Below, in pieces: positions 52,546-60,696 of a stretch of 64,000 nucleotides of DNA. The position numbers were made by a program, and so were the translations under genes. The notes under the pieces are model-generated. The model was not told the origin of the DNA. It made no database searches and saw only the letters and a program-made list of their open reading frames with translations. The stretch comes from Bradyrhizobium erythrophlei (GTDB lineage Bacteria; Pseudomonadota; Alphaproteobacteria; Rhizobiales; Xanthobacteraceae): the NCBI RefSeq assembly GCF_900129425.1, contig NZ_LT670817.1, positions 5,642,001-5,706,000 on the forward strand. The letters are read 5' to 3'. Numbering within the stretch: the first letter of the stretch is position 1; each line of letters starts with the position of its first letter.

Positions 52546-53697
52546 TCAAGTTGAAAACGCGCCGCGCACAGCCTTGATGATGCGCTCCTGCGCCGACTCC
52601 TCGAGATAGGCATGCATCGGCAGGCTGATGACGTCGCGGGACAAGCGTTCGCTTGCCGGCAGGCCGCCGTCGGCCACCGGGAAATCCCGATAGGCGGTCT
52701 GTTGATGCATCGACTTCGGATAATAGATCGCGGTCGGAATGCCCTGCGCCTTCAGCGCCGCCGCAAAGCTGTCGCGATCACAGCCGAGAGGCAGCCGGAT
52801 GGTATATTGCGCCCAGACCGAGGTGGCGCCGCCGGCGACCTGCGGCACGGTCACGACATTGCCGAGCCCTTGCGCGTAGCGCTCAGCGACCTTGTTGCGC
52901 TCAGCGATCTCGTCCTCGAAGATTTTCAGCTTCTCGATCAGGATCGCCGCCTGCATGGTGTCGAGCCGCCCGGTGAGCCCGAGCCGGACATTGTCGTATT
53001 TGTCCGAGCCCTGGCCGTGGACGCGGACGCTGCGCAGCGTCGCCGCGAGTTCGGCGTCGTCGGTGAAGATGGCTCCGCCGTCGCCAAAGCAGCCGAGCGG
53101 CTTTGCCGGAAAAAAGCTGGTCGCGGTGGCGAGGCCGAAAGCGCCGAGTCGGCGGCCCTTGTAGCTTGCGCCGAATGCCTGTGCGGCGTCATCGAGCACG
53201 AACATGCCCTCGGCCTCGGCGACCGCACCGATGGCGTCATGGTCGGCGCTTTGCCCGAACAGGTCGACCGGAATCACCGCCCGCGGCTTGAGGCCGAGCC
53301 CCTTCGCGGTGGCGATGCCGCGCTTCAGCGAAGCCGCGTCGATGTTGAACGTGGCTTCATCGACGTCGACGAACACCGGCGTCGCGCCGGTCAGCGCCAC
53401 CGCCTCGCCGGTCGCACAAAATGTAAAGGACGGACAGAGCACCGCATCGCCGCGGCCGACATCTTTCGCCATCAGCACCATCAGCAGCGCGTCGGTGCCG
53501 CTCGCGCAGCTCACCACATGCTTTGCGCCGCTGAAGTCGGTGAGCGCAGCCTCGAGCTGTGCCACTTCCGGACCGTTGATGAACTGGCAATGGGCGAGCA
53601 CACGGGAGACCGCCTCATCGATGGATTTGCCGAGCCTGCGGCGCTGCGCGCCGATATCGATAAAGGGCACGGGTTCTGCGGGCATGTGCTTGTTCAT
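52546..53697 (-). CDS. DegT/DnrJ/EryC1/StrS-family sugar aminotransferase
   Basis: 383 residues, PLP enzyme that aminates keto sugars on nucleotide carriers. It starts with 'PFIDIGAQRRRLGKSIDEAV', has 'VVSCASGTDALLMVLMA' for phosphate binding, and the PLP lysine in 'TSFFPAKPLGCFGDGGAIFT'. Together with the Gfo/Idh/MocA gene just upstream this resembles the WlbA/WlbC or WbpB/WbpE pair that makes 3-amino sugars from UDP-GlcNAcA. It starts 31 bases after that gene. Confidence 0.9.
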   Translation of the reverse strand: MNKHMPAEPVPFIDIGAQRRRLGKSIDEAVSRVLAHCQFINGPEVAQLEAALTDFSGAKHVVSCASGTDALLMVLMAKDVGRGDAVLCPSFTFCATGEAVALTGATPVFVDVDEATFNIDAASLKRGIATAKGLGLKPRAVIPVDLFGQSADHDAIGAVAEAEGMFVLDDAAQAFGASYKGRRLGAFGLATATSFFPAKPLGCFGDGGAIFTDDAELAATLRSVRVHGQGSDKYDNVRLGLTGRLDTMQAAILIEKLKIFEDEIAERNKVAERYAQGLGNVVTVPQVAGGATSVWAQYTIRLPLGCDRDSFAAALKAQGIPTAIYYPKSMHQQTAYRDFPVADGGLPASERLSRDVISLPMHAYLEESAQERIIKAVRGAFST

Positions 53698-53727
53698 GGA
53701 GCCTTCTGGGATTGAGGACGACAGGGT

Positions 53728-54747
53728 TTAGCCGGCGACGCGGCGCGGTCCCTTGCGGGCGGCGGAGGCCGCGGCGGGCCTGGCGGGGGTTTCCAGGCAA
53801 CGGATCGCAATTTCAAGGCTGGCGACACCCTCGTCGCCGGTCACCGCCGCAACCCCGCCGGTGCGCACGGCATCGAGGAACGCAATCAATTCGGCGCGCA
53901 GCGGCTCGTCATGGCCGACCGGCAGATGGCGCATCGAGTAGCTGCCGTCCGGCTGGAAGCCGAAGCACTCGGTGACCTGACGGGTGAGCAGATCGCCCAT
54001 GACGTATTTGCCGCGGGTCGCGACGGTGACGTTGCGCGCCTTGAACGGCGTCAGCCAGTTGGTGTTGATGTGCGCAAGCACGCCAGAGGCGGTTCGGAAC
54101 TGCAGCAGCGCGATATCCTCGCGCTCGGCGACCGCGCTGGAGAGCTGCGGCTGCACTTCCACGATGTCGGATTCCGTGAACCAGCGGATCAGATCGATGT
54201 CGTGCACGGCGAGATCGATGACCACGCCGACGTTCGACATTCGCGGCGGGAACGGTCCCACCCGCGTGATGGCGATCGAAAGGATATCTTCGCCCGATAT
54301 CGCCTGCTTGATGGCGGCGACGGCCGGATTGAACCGTTCGACATGCCCCACCATCAGCGTTACGCCGGCCCGGCGGGCAGCGGCGACGATGTCCTGACCC
54401 TCCTCGACCGACGGCGCGATCGGCTTTTCAACGAGGATGTGAATGTCACGGGCGATGCAGGCCAGCGCGATCTCGTGATGAAGGTGCGTCGGCGCAGCGA
54501 TGGTGACGGCATCGACGCCTTCCGCGATCAATTCGTCGAGATTCGCGAACGCGCGGCAGCCCGCCAGCTCTGTGGCGCGACTGCGATGTTCCGGCAACGG
54601 ATCAACGATTCCGACCATCGTCGTGTTCGGCAACCCGCCGAACACACGGGCATGGTTGGTGCCCATGACACCAGCGCCGACGACACCGACGCGAAGCGAA
54701 CGCTTGACCTCGGCTTTCACGCCCTGTGCGGATGCTTTGGAACTCAT
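53728..54747 (-). CDS. Gfo/Idh/MocA-family sugar oxidoreductase
   Basis: 339 residues. The N-terminal Rossmann fold 'LRVGVVGAGVMGTNHARVFG' is followed by 'ILVEKPIAPSVEEGQDIVAA', the EKP motif of the family, and 'DLAVHDIDLIRWF', an expected active-site His/Asp region. Likely oxidises the C3 hydroxyl of a nucleotide sugar ahead of the DegT aminotransferase. The start at 54747 (MSSKAS) is chosen over one ten codons upstream. The preceding 323 bases show no gene. Confidence 0.87.
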   Translation of the reverse strand: MSSKASAQGVKAEVKRSLRVGVVGAGVMGTNHARVFGGLPNTTMVGIVDPLPEHRSRATELAGCRAFANLDELIAEGVDAVTIAAPTHLHHEIALACIARDIHILVEKPIAPSVEEGQDIVAAARRAGVTLMVGHVERFNPAVAAIKQAISGEDILSIAITRVGPFPPRMSNVGVVIDLAVHDIDLIRWFTESDIVEVQPQLSSAVAEREDIALLQFRTASGVLAHINTNWLTPFKARNVTVATRGKYVMGDLLTRQVTECFGFQPDGSYSMRHLPVGHDEPLRAELIAFLDAVRTGGVAAVTGDEGVASLEIAIRCLETPARPAAASAARKGPRRVAG

Positions 54748-55070
54748 ATCATCGACCTCGGTGAGCCTCGGGCCCAAATCGTCCCGGCGCTTCTCCTAGC
54801 ATGCCGCCACACATGTGGCGAATGCCGAGGGGCGATCCCGGACACGTTTTGAGTCAGAAAATTACACGCTCGCGAGCCCTTCGGCTGACCGCCCCTGGAA
54901 CGGCCCGCTCAGTTCAATGAATCGAAATTTCGCGCTTACGGGAAACAATACGGGGAATTCGACAAATTTTCGGCCGGGAAACCGGAGATTCGTTCTCTGC
55001 CCGCCTGGGGTCTTTTGGTTGGAAGGAAGGTCGTCGGCGAGCATGACAGCGTTTCAAGCCCCAACGCCGC

Positions 55071-55625
55071 TCATCGGCTAACTGCATCTCCAAACCCGCC
55101 GCCCACGATTGTCGCAGCGAGAATCCGCAAATCGCCCATAAAATTTTGACTCTGGATATACTGGCTATCCGCCTGAGCGAGCTTTTCGGGCGTCGACATG
55201 TCTATCGAAGCAAGCTGGGCAGTGCCGGTGATTCCGGGGCGGATGCTGAATACGTTGCGGGCGCGGCGCGCCGTGATCACATCGATCTGAACGGGAAGAC
55301 AGGGCCGCGGGCCCACGAGACTCATGTCTCCCCGCAGCACGTTGAAAAGTTGGGGCAGTTCATCAAGCTTTGCCGATCTCAAACATCGGCCCATCGGCGT
55401 GATCCAACTTCCGGCAACCTCATGCGAGCCGGCGACAGGCGCACCGTAGGTCATGGTGCGAAACTTATAACATCGGAACGGCTTTTCGGATTTGCCGATG
55501 CGGGCCTGCACGAATAGAACGCCGCCCCGGGATGATATTAATACCAGAAGGGCAATCAACATCATGACGGGCATGAGGAAGATCAGCCCCAGAGCTGAAA
55601 CAAGAACATCGAACGTTCTTTTCAT
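55071..55625 (-). CDS. Small initiating sugar-phosphate transferase (PglC/WcaJ family)
   Basis: 184 residues, monotopic membrane type. One hydrophobic hairpin at the N-terminus (ALGLIFLMPVMMLIALLVLI) and the catalytic core 'RCYKFRTMTYGAP', 'KLDELPQLFNVLRGDMSLVG' and 'PRPCLP'. It transfers a sugar-1-phosphate from a UDP-sugar to undecaprenyl phosphate and begins glycan assembly. Homologous WreU of Rhizobium etli uses UDP-QuiNAc. The ATG at 55625 is the family start; the frame is open 12 codons further. Confidence 0.9.
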   Translation of the reverse strand: MKRTFDVLVSALGLIFLMPVMMLIALLVLISSRGGVLFVQARIGKSEKPFRCYKFRTMTYGAPVAGSHEVAGSWITPMGRCLRSAKLDELPQLFNVLRGDMSLVGPRPCLPVQIDVITARRARNVFSIRPGITGTAQLASIDMSTPEKLAQADSQYIQSQNFMGDLRILAATIVGGGFGDAVSR

Positions 55626-55702
55626 TGCTAGCCGGTCGGTGATGAACCAAATCTCGGTCATCCATACAGCTGTCCGCTGACGAGATGTTTGTACCGAGCC
55701 GC

Positions 55703-56665
55703 CTATGCCGATCTAGCTGCCTGGTCAAGAACGGAGTGAGGTCTTCGAAACGCAAGTGCGGTTTGCCGCAAACCTTCCTTAACATCTTGACGCGGTGCCC
55801 AACCCAGGAGTTCGCGGGTCTTGGTGACGTCAACCTGCAGCGAATCGGTCAACCGGCTTGCTATTGCGCGTTGCCCGATTGCCGCGGCGGCGATGGAAAG
55901 GAATGATGCCGGAAACGGCACTACCCGCGACGGCCGCCCGAGAGCTTCGGCCATCCTCCTGAACAGATCCGTCGTCGAAATATCTTCCCCGTCGCTAACA
56001 AGGAAAACCTGTCCCGCCGCATTGGGGTGGGTGGCGGCCAGGATGATCAGGTCAACCAGATTATCGACGAAAACAAACGAGCGCTTGTTGTGAACCGAGC
56101 CAAACGGCAACGGAATTCCGCGATCGACCCAATCCATCATCGTAGCGAAATTGGCTTTCACGCCAGGCCCATAAACCAGCGGCGGACGGATGACGGTCAC
56201 TTCAAGCTCGGATGCAGCGGATAGGGCGAACAGGCCTCGTTCGGCTTCGAGCTTGGATTTCGAATAGGGGTTTTGGGGGTTGGGTTTGTCTTCAGCCTTG
56301 AACCGGCGACCTGGCTCGGTCGCTTCGCCGTTCACCTTGATTGAACTGATGAACACGAACCGTTTGACGCCGGCCCGGATGGCCTGCCTTGCCAGGTTCA
56401 ATGTCGCGTCGCCATCGGCGGCCGGGACGTGGGCGATCTGGTCGGCAATCGTCTCGTTCATCACGTGCGCGCGCGATGCGAGATGAAGGATCACGTCGAC
56501 CCCATCAAGCGCCGCTGCCCAGTCGGTCCGGGCATCGATGTTTCCGATTCCGAAATAGCCCACGCGCCGCGCACGCGTGACCGCGCGACAGCAAATCCCT
56601 CTTTTAGCCAGTTCGGAAACTACTGCCGTCCCGATAAAGCCGCCCGCGCCCGTTACTAGGATCAT
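55703..56665 (-). CDS. NAD-dependent epimerase/dehydratase-family reductase (WbpV/WreQ-like)
   Basis: 320 residues, extended SDR. 'MILVTGAGGFIGTAVVSELA' binds NAD(P), 'FVFISSIKVNGEAT' holds the catalytic Ser, and 'NPYSKSKLEAERGLF' the Tyr-x3-Lys pair. Proteins with this pattern next to a small sugar transferase reduce UDP-4-keto-6-deoxy-GlcNAc to UDP-QuiNAc or epimerise related sugars. It lies 77 bases before the transferase gene on the same strand. Confidence 0.85.
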   Translation of the reverse strand: MILVTGAGGFIGTAVVSELAKRGICCRAVTRARRVGYFGIGNIDARTDWAAALDGVDVILHLASRAHVMNETIADQIAHVPAADGDATLNLARQAIRAGVKRFVFISSIKVNGEATEPGRRFKAEDKPNPQNPYSKSKLEAERGLFALSAASELEVTVIRPPLVYGPGVKANFATMMDWVDRGIPLPFGSVHNKRSFVFVDNLVDLIILAATHPNAAGQVFLVSDGEDISTTDLFRRMAEALGRPSRVVPFPASFLSIAAAAIGQRAIASRLTDSLQVDVTKTRELLGWAPRQDVKEGLRQTALAFRRPHSVLDQAARSA

Positions 56666-56919
56666 TTTCCCCCGTTGCGGGAAATAGTTATCCCGCCAAC
56701 ATCCCGCCGATCAAACGCTGCTCTATAAAACGTTACCACCGATCATGCCCCAGAAGAGTGACCTAGCCGGTACCGGCTGGATATCTACCATGATGCAGAC
56801 AACAATATTAATAAAATACTGCGCCAAATCATAGTTTCAACCCCGCGTGGCCTGGAATAAAACTACATGCACGTAATCAGAGCAAGGGGGAGTTGGCGCA
56901 TCGACGACATGACCTCCGA

Positions 56920-57221
56920 TCATGCCGCAAGGGCTGGCTGATAGCCTTCTTGCGTCACCTGCCACGCTTGGAACATCAAGACACGCCCAAAGGTTTCGCC
57001 GCCCTGTCAGATGTTCCTGCCACGCGAGCCGAATCGGCGCGGGATCGAAGAAATCATCGGCTTTCAGCTGCCTTTCGCTCAACATATCCTCTGCCCAGTC
57101 GCGCAGAGTTCCACGAAGCCAGCTGTCAATTGGGCACGCCAAAACCCATCTTCGGGCGCTCAACGAGCTCCCTCGGAACATATCGCAGGATCATCAAGGT
57201 ACTGCCCCCGGCCCTCCCGAT
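56920..57221 (-). pseudogene. Decayed C-terminus of an asparagine synthase (asnB)
   Basis: Three frames joined give 'LRYVPRELVERPKMGFGVP' | 'IDSWLRGTLRDWAEDMLSER' (then 'DDFFDPAPIRLAWQEHLTGR') | 'VLMFQAWQVTQEGY'. All are hallmark segments of the glutamine-hydrolysing asparagine synthase C-terminus (PKMGFGVPIDSWLRG…LMFQAW). There is one extra A near 57134 and a second shift near 56990. No upstream synthetase domain remains; the neighbouring manC gene begins 4 bases away. The 250 bases on the other side (56666-56919) show no gene. Confidence 0.75.
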
Positions 57222-57224
57222 CGC

Positions 57225-58637
57225 TCACGAGCGCTGGTAATCGTCCTCGATGCGAATGATATCATCTTCGCCGAGGTAGCTGCCGGTCTGGACCTCGATC
57301 AGCTCCAGCAGAATCTTGCCGGGATTTTCCAGCCGGTGGACGGCGCCGATCGGGATGTAGATCGATTCGTTTTCGTGCACGATCTTGACGAGTTGGTCGA
57401 CGGTGACGCGCGCGGCGCCGCGCACCACGATCCAGTGTTCGGATCGATGGTGATGTTTCTGCAGTGAGAGCCGGCTCCCCGGCTTCACCACGATCCGCTT
57501 GACCTGGTGACGCTCGCCATTGTCGACCGATTGATACGAACCCCAGGGCCGGTGCACCTTGATATGGTCTTCAGTAACCTCCGGCGCGATCGTCTTCAAC
57601 TTCGCGACCAGCCGCTTCAGGCCGTTGGCATCCTTCTGACGCGACACCAGCACGGCGTCCTGGGTCGCCACCACAACGAGGTCATCGACCCCTTCCAGCG
57701 CGACCAGCGCCTTGTCGGTCGAAACATTGCAGTTGCGGGAATCCTCGAATACGGCGGCGCCCTGCGCGGCGTTGCCCAATTGGTCCTTGTCCAACAGTTC
57801 CCACACCGCGTGCCAGGAGCCGACGTCGGACCAGCCGCACGAAACAGGAATCACGGCGGCGCGCGAAGTCTTTTCCATAACCGCGTAGTCGATCGAGATG
57901 GCCTTGGCCGATCCGAATGCGCTCGCGTCCAGCGTCACAAATCCGAGATCGCGTCCAGCTTTGGTCACGGAATCGGTGACCGCCTGCACGCTCTCGGCAT
58001 CGACCTTGCGGTATTCATCGAGCAAGACGGAGCCGCGAAACATGAAGTTGCCGCTGTTCCAGAGATAGCCGGCCTTAATATATTCAGCAGCCGTGCTCGG
58101 ATCCGGTTTCTCGACGAACTTCGCCACGCCGCGGACCTCGCCGGAAACCACTTCGCCCGGGCAGATATAGCCGTACTCGGTGGCCGCACGCTCGGGCTTT
58201 ACGCCGAAGGTCACGATGCGGCCTGCATCGGCCGCGACCAGACCCTGACGACAGGCGGCGACAAAGGCGCCGGTATCGCCGACGACGTGATCGGCGGCAA
58301 GCGCCAGAACGATCGCCCCGTCGTCGCGGATCTGCGCAAAGGCTGCGCCCGCCGCGATCGCTGGGCCGGAATCCCGCCGCATCGGCTCCAGCAGCACATC
58401 GGCCTCAAGCCCGAGTTCGGCAAGCTGTTCCAGCACCATAAAGCGATACGCCGTGTTGGTGATGACGATCGGACGCTCGAACAGTGTCGCATCCGAAACC
58501 CGCAACAGAGTATCCTGAAATGTCGAGCGCGGCCCGAACAGCGGCAAAAACTGCTTCGGACGGACCTCGCGCGAAGCCGGCCATAGCCGCGTTCCGGCGC
58601 CGCCACACATGATCAGGGGAATGATTTGCTCGCCCAT
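57225..58637 (-). CDS. manC: Mannose-1-phosphate guanylyltransferase / mannose-6-phosphate isomerase
   Basis: 470 residues, bifunctional. The N-terminal nucleotidyltransferase has 'IMCGGAGTRLWPASREVRPK' and 'VEKPDPSTAAEYI'; the C-terminal cupin isomerase has 'RPWGSYQSVD', 'KPGSRLSLQKHHHRSEHWIV' and 'GAVHRLENPGKI'. It makes GDP-mannose from fructose- or mannose-phosphate for polysaccharide synthesis. It is the first gene of the minus-strand sugar cluster and is divergent from the flippase-like gene. Confidence 0.93.
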   Translation of the reverse strand: MGEQIIPLIMCGGAGTRLWPASREVRPKQFLPLFGPRSTFQDTLLRVSDATLFERPIVITNTAYRFMVLEQLAELGLEADVLLEPMRRDSGPAIAAGAAFAQIRDDGAIVLALAADHVVGDTGAFVAACRQGLVAADAGRIVTFGVKPERAATEYGYICPGEVVSGEVRGVAKFVEKPDPSTAAEYIKAGYLWNSGNFMFRGSVLLDEYRKVDAESVQAVTDSVTKAGRDLGFVTLDASAFGSAKAISIDYAVMEKTSRAAVIPVSCGWSDVGSWHAVWELLDKDQLGNAAQGAAVFEDSRNCNVSTDKALVALEGVDDLVVVATQDAVLVSRQKDANGLKRLVAKLKTIAPEVTEDHIKVHRPWGSYQSVDNGERHQVKRIVVKPGSRLSLQKHHHRSEHWIVVRGAARVTVDQLVKIVHENESIYIPIGAVHRLENPGKILLELIEVQTGSYLGEDDIIRIEDDYQRS

Positions 58638-58833
58638 TGGCTCCTCGAACTTATGGCTATCGGCTGCTCCAGGACCACTTTACCCGTCGGGTCGAGGGTG
58701 CCGCAATACCCGGTTGTCCCGCTATTGCCAGATCGGCGCCAAAACCATACCAAGGCGTGCTCCATCCAAAGTCCAAAGCGCGGTCGCGGAACCGCGTGTT
58801 TTGGCAACCTTCTCAATCTAACGCGCGGGCGAG

Positions 58834-59796
58834 ATGCGCCGGATACTGCTTTCGACGGTAAAAATACTGATCTCCGCGGCGCTGCTTTATCTCACGCTCC
58901 GCAAGGTCAATCTCACCGAGCTTGCCTCACGCATCAACAATGTTGCGAGCCTGGGCTGGATCGTCATGGCGATTGCGGTGACGTTCCTGCAGATCTATGT
59001 CGGCGTGCTGCGATGGCGGGAGATCAGCACGGAGTGTGGCGCGCCTCTCGGGACCACGCAAGCGATGCGCTTCAATATGATTGGAGCGTTTTTCAACCAG
59101 ACGCTTCCATCCTCTATCGGAGGCGACGCCGTGCGGCTTTGGCTGGTCGCGCGCGGCGGCGCCGGATGGCGCGCGGCGACCTATTCCATCTTCGTCGACC
59201 GCGCCATCGGCTTGATCGCGCTGGCCATCATCATCGTTGCGAGCCTGCCCTGGAGTTACAGCCTTATCCGCGATCCCGCCGGCCGGTCGGCGCTGCTGAT
59301 CGTCGATTTCGCCGCACTCGCCGGCGGACTGGGCTTTCTCGTTCTCGGCAGGTTGCCGTGGCCCTGGTTGAAGCGCTGGTGGGGAACGCACCATCTTCAC
59401 GCCTGTTCGGTGATCGCGAACCGGGTGATTTTCAGCAGGAAGCATGGGCCAGCGATTGCGGTGCTGTCGATACTTGTTCATGTTCTCGCCGTCGTCATCG
59501 CCTGGTGTGTGGTGCAGTCGATTGCAGCACCGGTGGGTTTTGGCGAGATTTTTCAGCTAGTTCCGCCGGTCATGCTGATCACGATGCTGCCGATCTCGAT
59601 TGCCGGCTGGGGCGTGCGCGAAGCCACCATGGGACTGGCATTCGGTTATGCCGGGCTGATGACGAACGAGGGCGTCAACGTTTCCCTGCTGTTTGGCGCA
59701 GTCACCTTCGTGGTCGGCGCACTCGGCGGCCTGGTGTGGATTTTCAGCGCCGAAAAGGCGGCGCAGGGATCCGCACCGATCGAGGTGCGAGAATAA
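58834..59796 (+). CDS. Flippase-like membrane protein (LPG synthetase TM region / UPF0104)
   Basis: 320 residues with about 8 membrane helices. 'MIGAFFNQTLPSSIGGDAVR' and 'ISIAGWGVREATMGLAFGYA' are the most conserved segments of the family. Members often sit in polysaccharide clusters and are proposed to flip or anchor lipid-linked sugars; this is not proven for most. It lies ahead of the GT2 gene with a 126-base gap. Confidence 0.85.
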   Translation: MRRILLSTVKILISAALLYLTLRKVNLTELASRINNVASLGWIVMAIAVTFLQIYVGVLRWREISTECGAPLGTTQAMRFNMIGAFFNQTLPSSIGGDAVRLWLVARGGAGWRAATYSIFVDRAIGLIALAIIIVASLPWSYSLIRDPAGRSALLIVDFAALAGGLGFLVLGRLPWPWLKRWWGTHHLHACSVIANRVIFSRKHGPAIAVLSILVHVLAVVIAWCVVQSIAAPVGFGEIFQLVPPVMLITMLPISIAGWGVREATMGLAFGYAGLMTNEGVNVSLLFGAVTFVVGALGGLVWIFSAEKAAQGSAPIEVRE

Positions 59797-59922
59797 CAGG
59801 CACTATTGCGGCGCTTTCCTGTAACTTGACGAATGTGCGGCCGCGCCGGTGATATCCCCGGCAAGGACGCTCTTTGACAGGCTGATTCGGCCTCGGTAAC
59901 GTGCATCAGTCGCGAGATGCCA

Positions 59923-60696
59923 ATGAAAATCAGCGTCATAACAGCCAGCTACAATTCCGAGGCGACGATCGGCTTCACCGTTGAATCATTCCTTCGGCAA
60001 AGCCATCCCGACAAGGAAATGCTGGTGGTTGACGGGGCATCCAGCGATTCAACGCTAAAGCTTGTCGAGTCATTCGGTTCTGAAGCGATACGGGTTTTTT
60101 CGGAGAAGGATAAAGGCGTCTACGATGCCATGAACAAGGGCTTTCACTTGTTTCAGGGCGACGCCGTGGGGTTTCTGAACTCCGACGATACGTTCCACGA
60201 TTCCAGGGCGCTCGCGGACATTGCCGCCGCAATGCAGAACTCCGATATCGTGTACGGCGATCTCAATATGGTGACCGATCACCGCACCAAGCGTCTCGTC
60301 CGTTCGTGGCGAGGCGGCGCATTCAAACGCTATTCGTTTCAGCTTGGCTGGGTGCCTCCCCATCCCACATTCTACATGCGAAAGGAAGTGGCCCAAAAGG
60401 TCGGCGACTACGACTTGAGCTACATCACCACGGCGGACTACGACTATATGCTTCGAGCCCTTGCGTTGAATAATTTTCGAGTGCGCTACATTCCTCGGGT
60501 CCTCGCAGACTTTCAGATTGGCGGTATCAGCACCAGGGGCTGGCGCGTCACCGCCCGGGCAAACCTGGAGTGCTTGCGGTCACGGCGCGCGCATTTGAAC
60601 GCGCCCATCATCGACGCCGCATTTTTCCTGCGTTTCCTCAGGCGGATTTTTCAAATCCGGAAATTCAGGACTGTAAGAGCGGGCCGGATGGCGTAG
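59923..60696 (+). CDS. GT2 glycosyltransferase (WcaE-like)
   Basis: 257 residues. 'KISVITASYNSEATIGFTVE', 'MLVVDGASSDSTLKLV' and 'EKDKGVYDAMNKGFHLFQGD' with 'GFLNSDDTFHD' (the donor-binding D/DxD) form a typical GT-A domain. A basic C-terminal end (RRIFQIRKFRTVRAGRMA) may touch the membrane. The ATG at 59923 is used; a Met two codons earlier is possible. Its last 32 bases overlap the convergent dehydratase gene. Confidence 0.87.
   Translation: MKISVITASYNSEATIGFTVESFLRQSHPDKEMLVVDGASSDSTLKLVESFGSEAIRVFSEKDKGVYDAMNKGFHLFQGDAVGFLNSDDTFHDSRALADIAAAMQNSDIVYGDLNMVTDHRTKRLVRSWRGGAFKRYSFQLGWVPPHPTFYMRKEVAQKVGDYDLSYITTADYDYMLRALALNNFRVRYIPRVLADFQIGGISTRGWRVTARANLECLRSRRAHLNAPIIDAAFFLRFLRRIFQIRKFRTVRAGRMA

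Noticed and set aside
54815..55081. 88-aa frame between the oxidoreductase and sugar transferase genes
   Set aside because: No ribosome site, no conserved feature, lower GC intergenic sequence.
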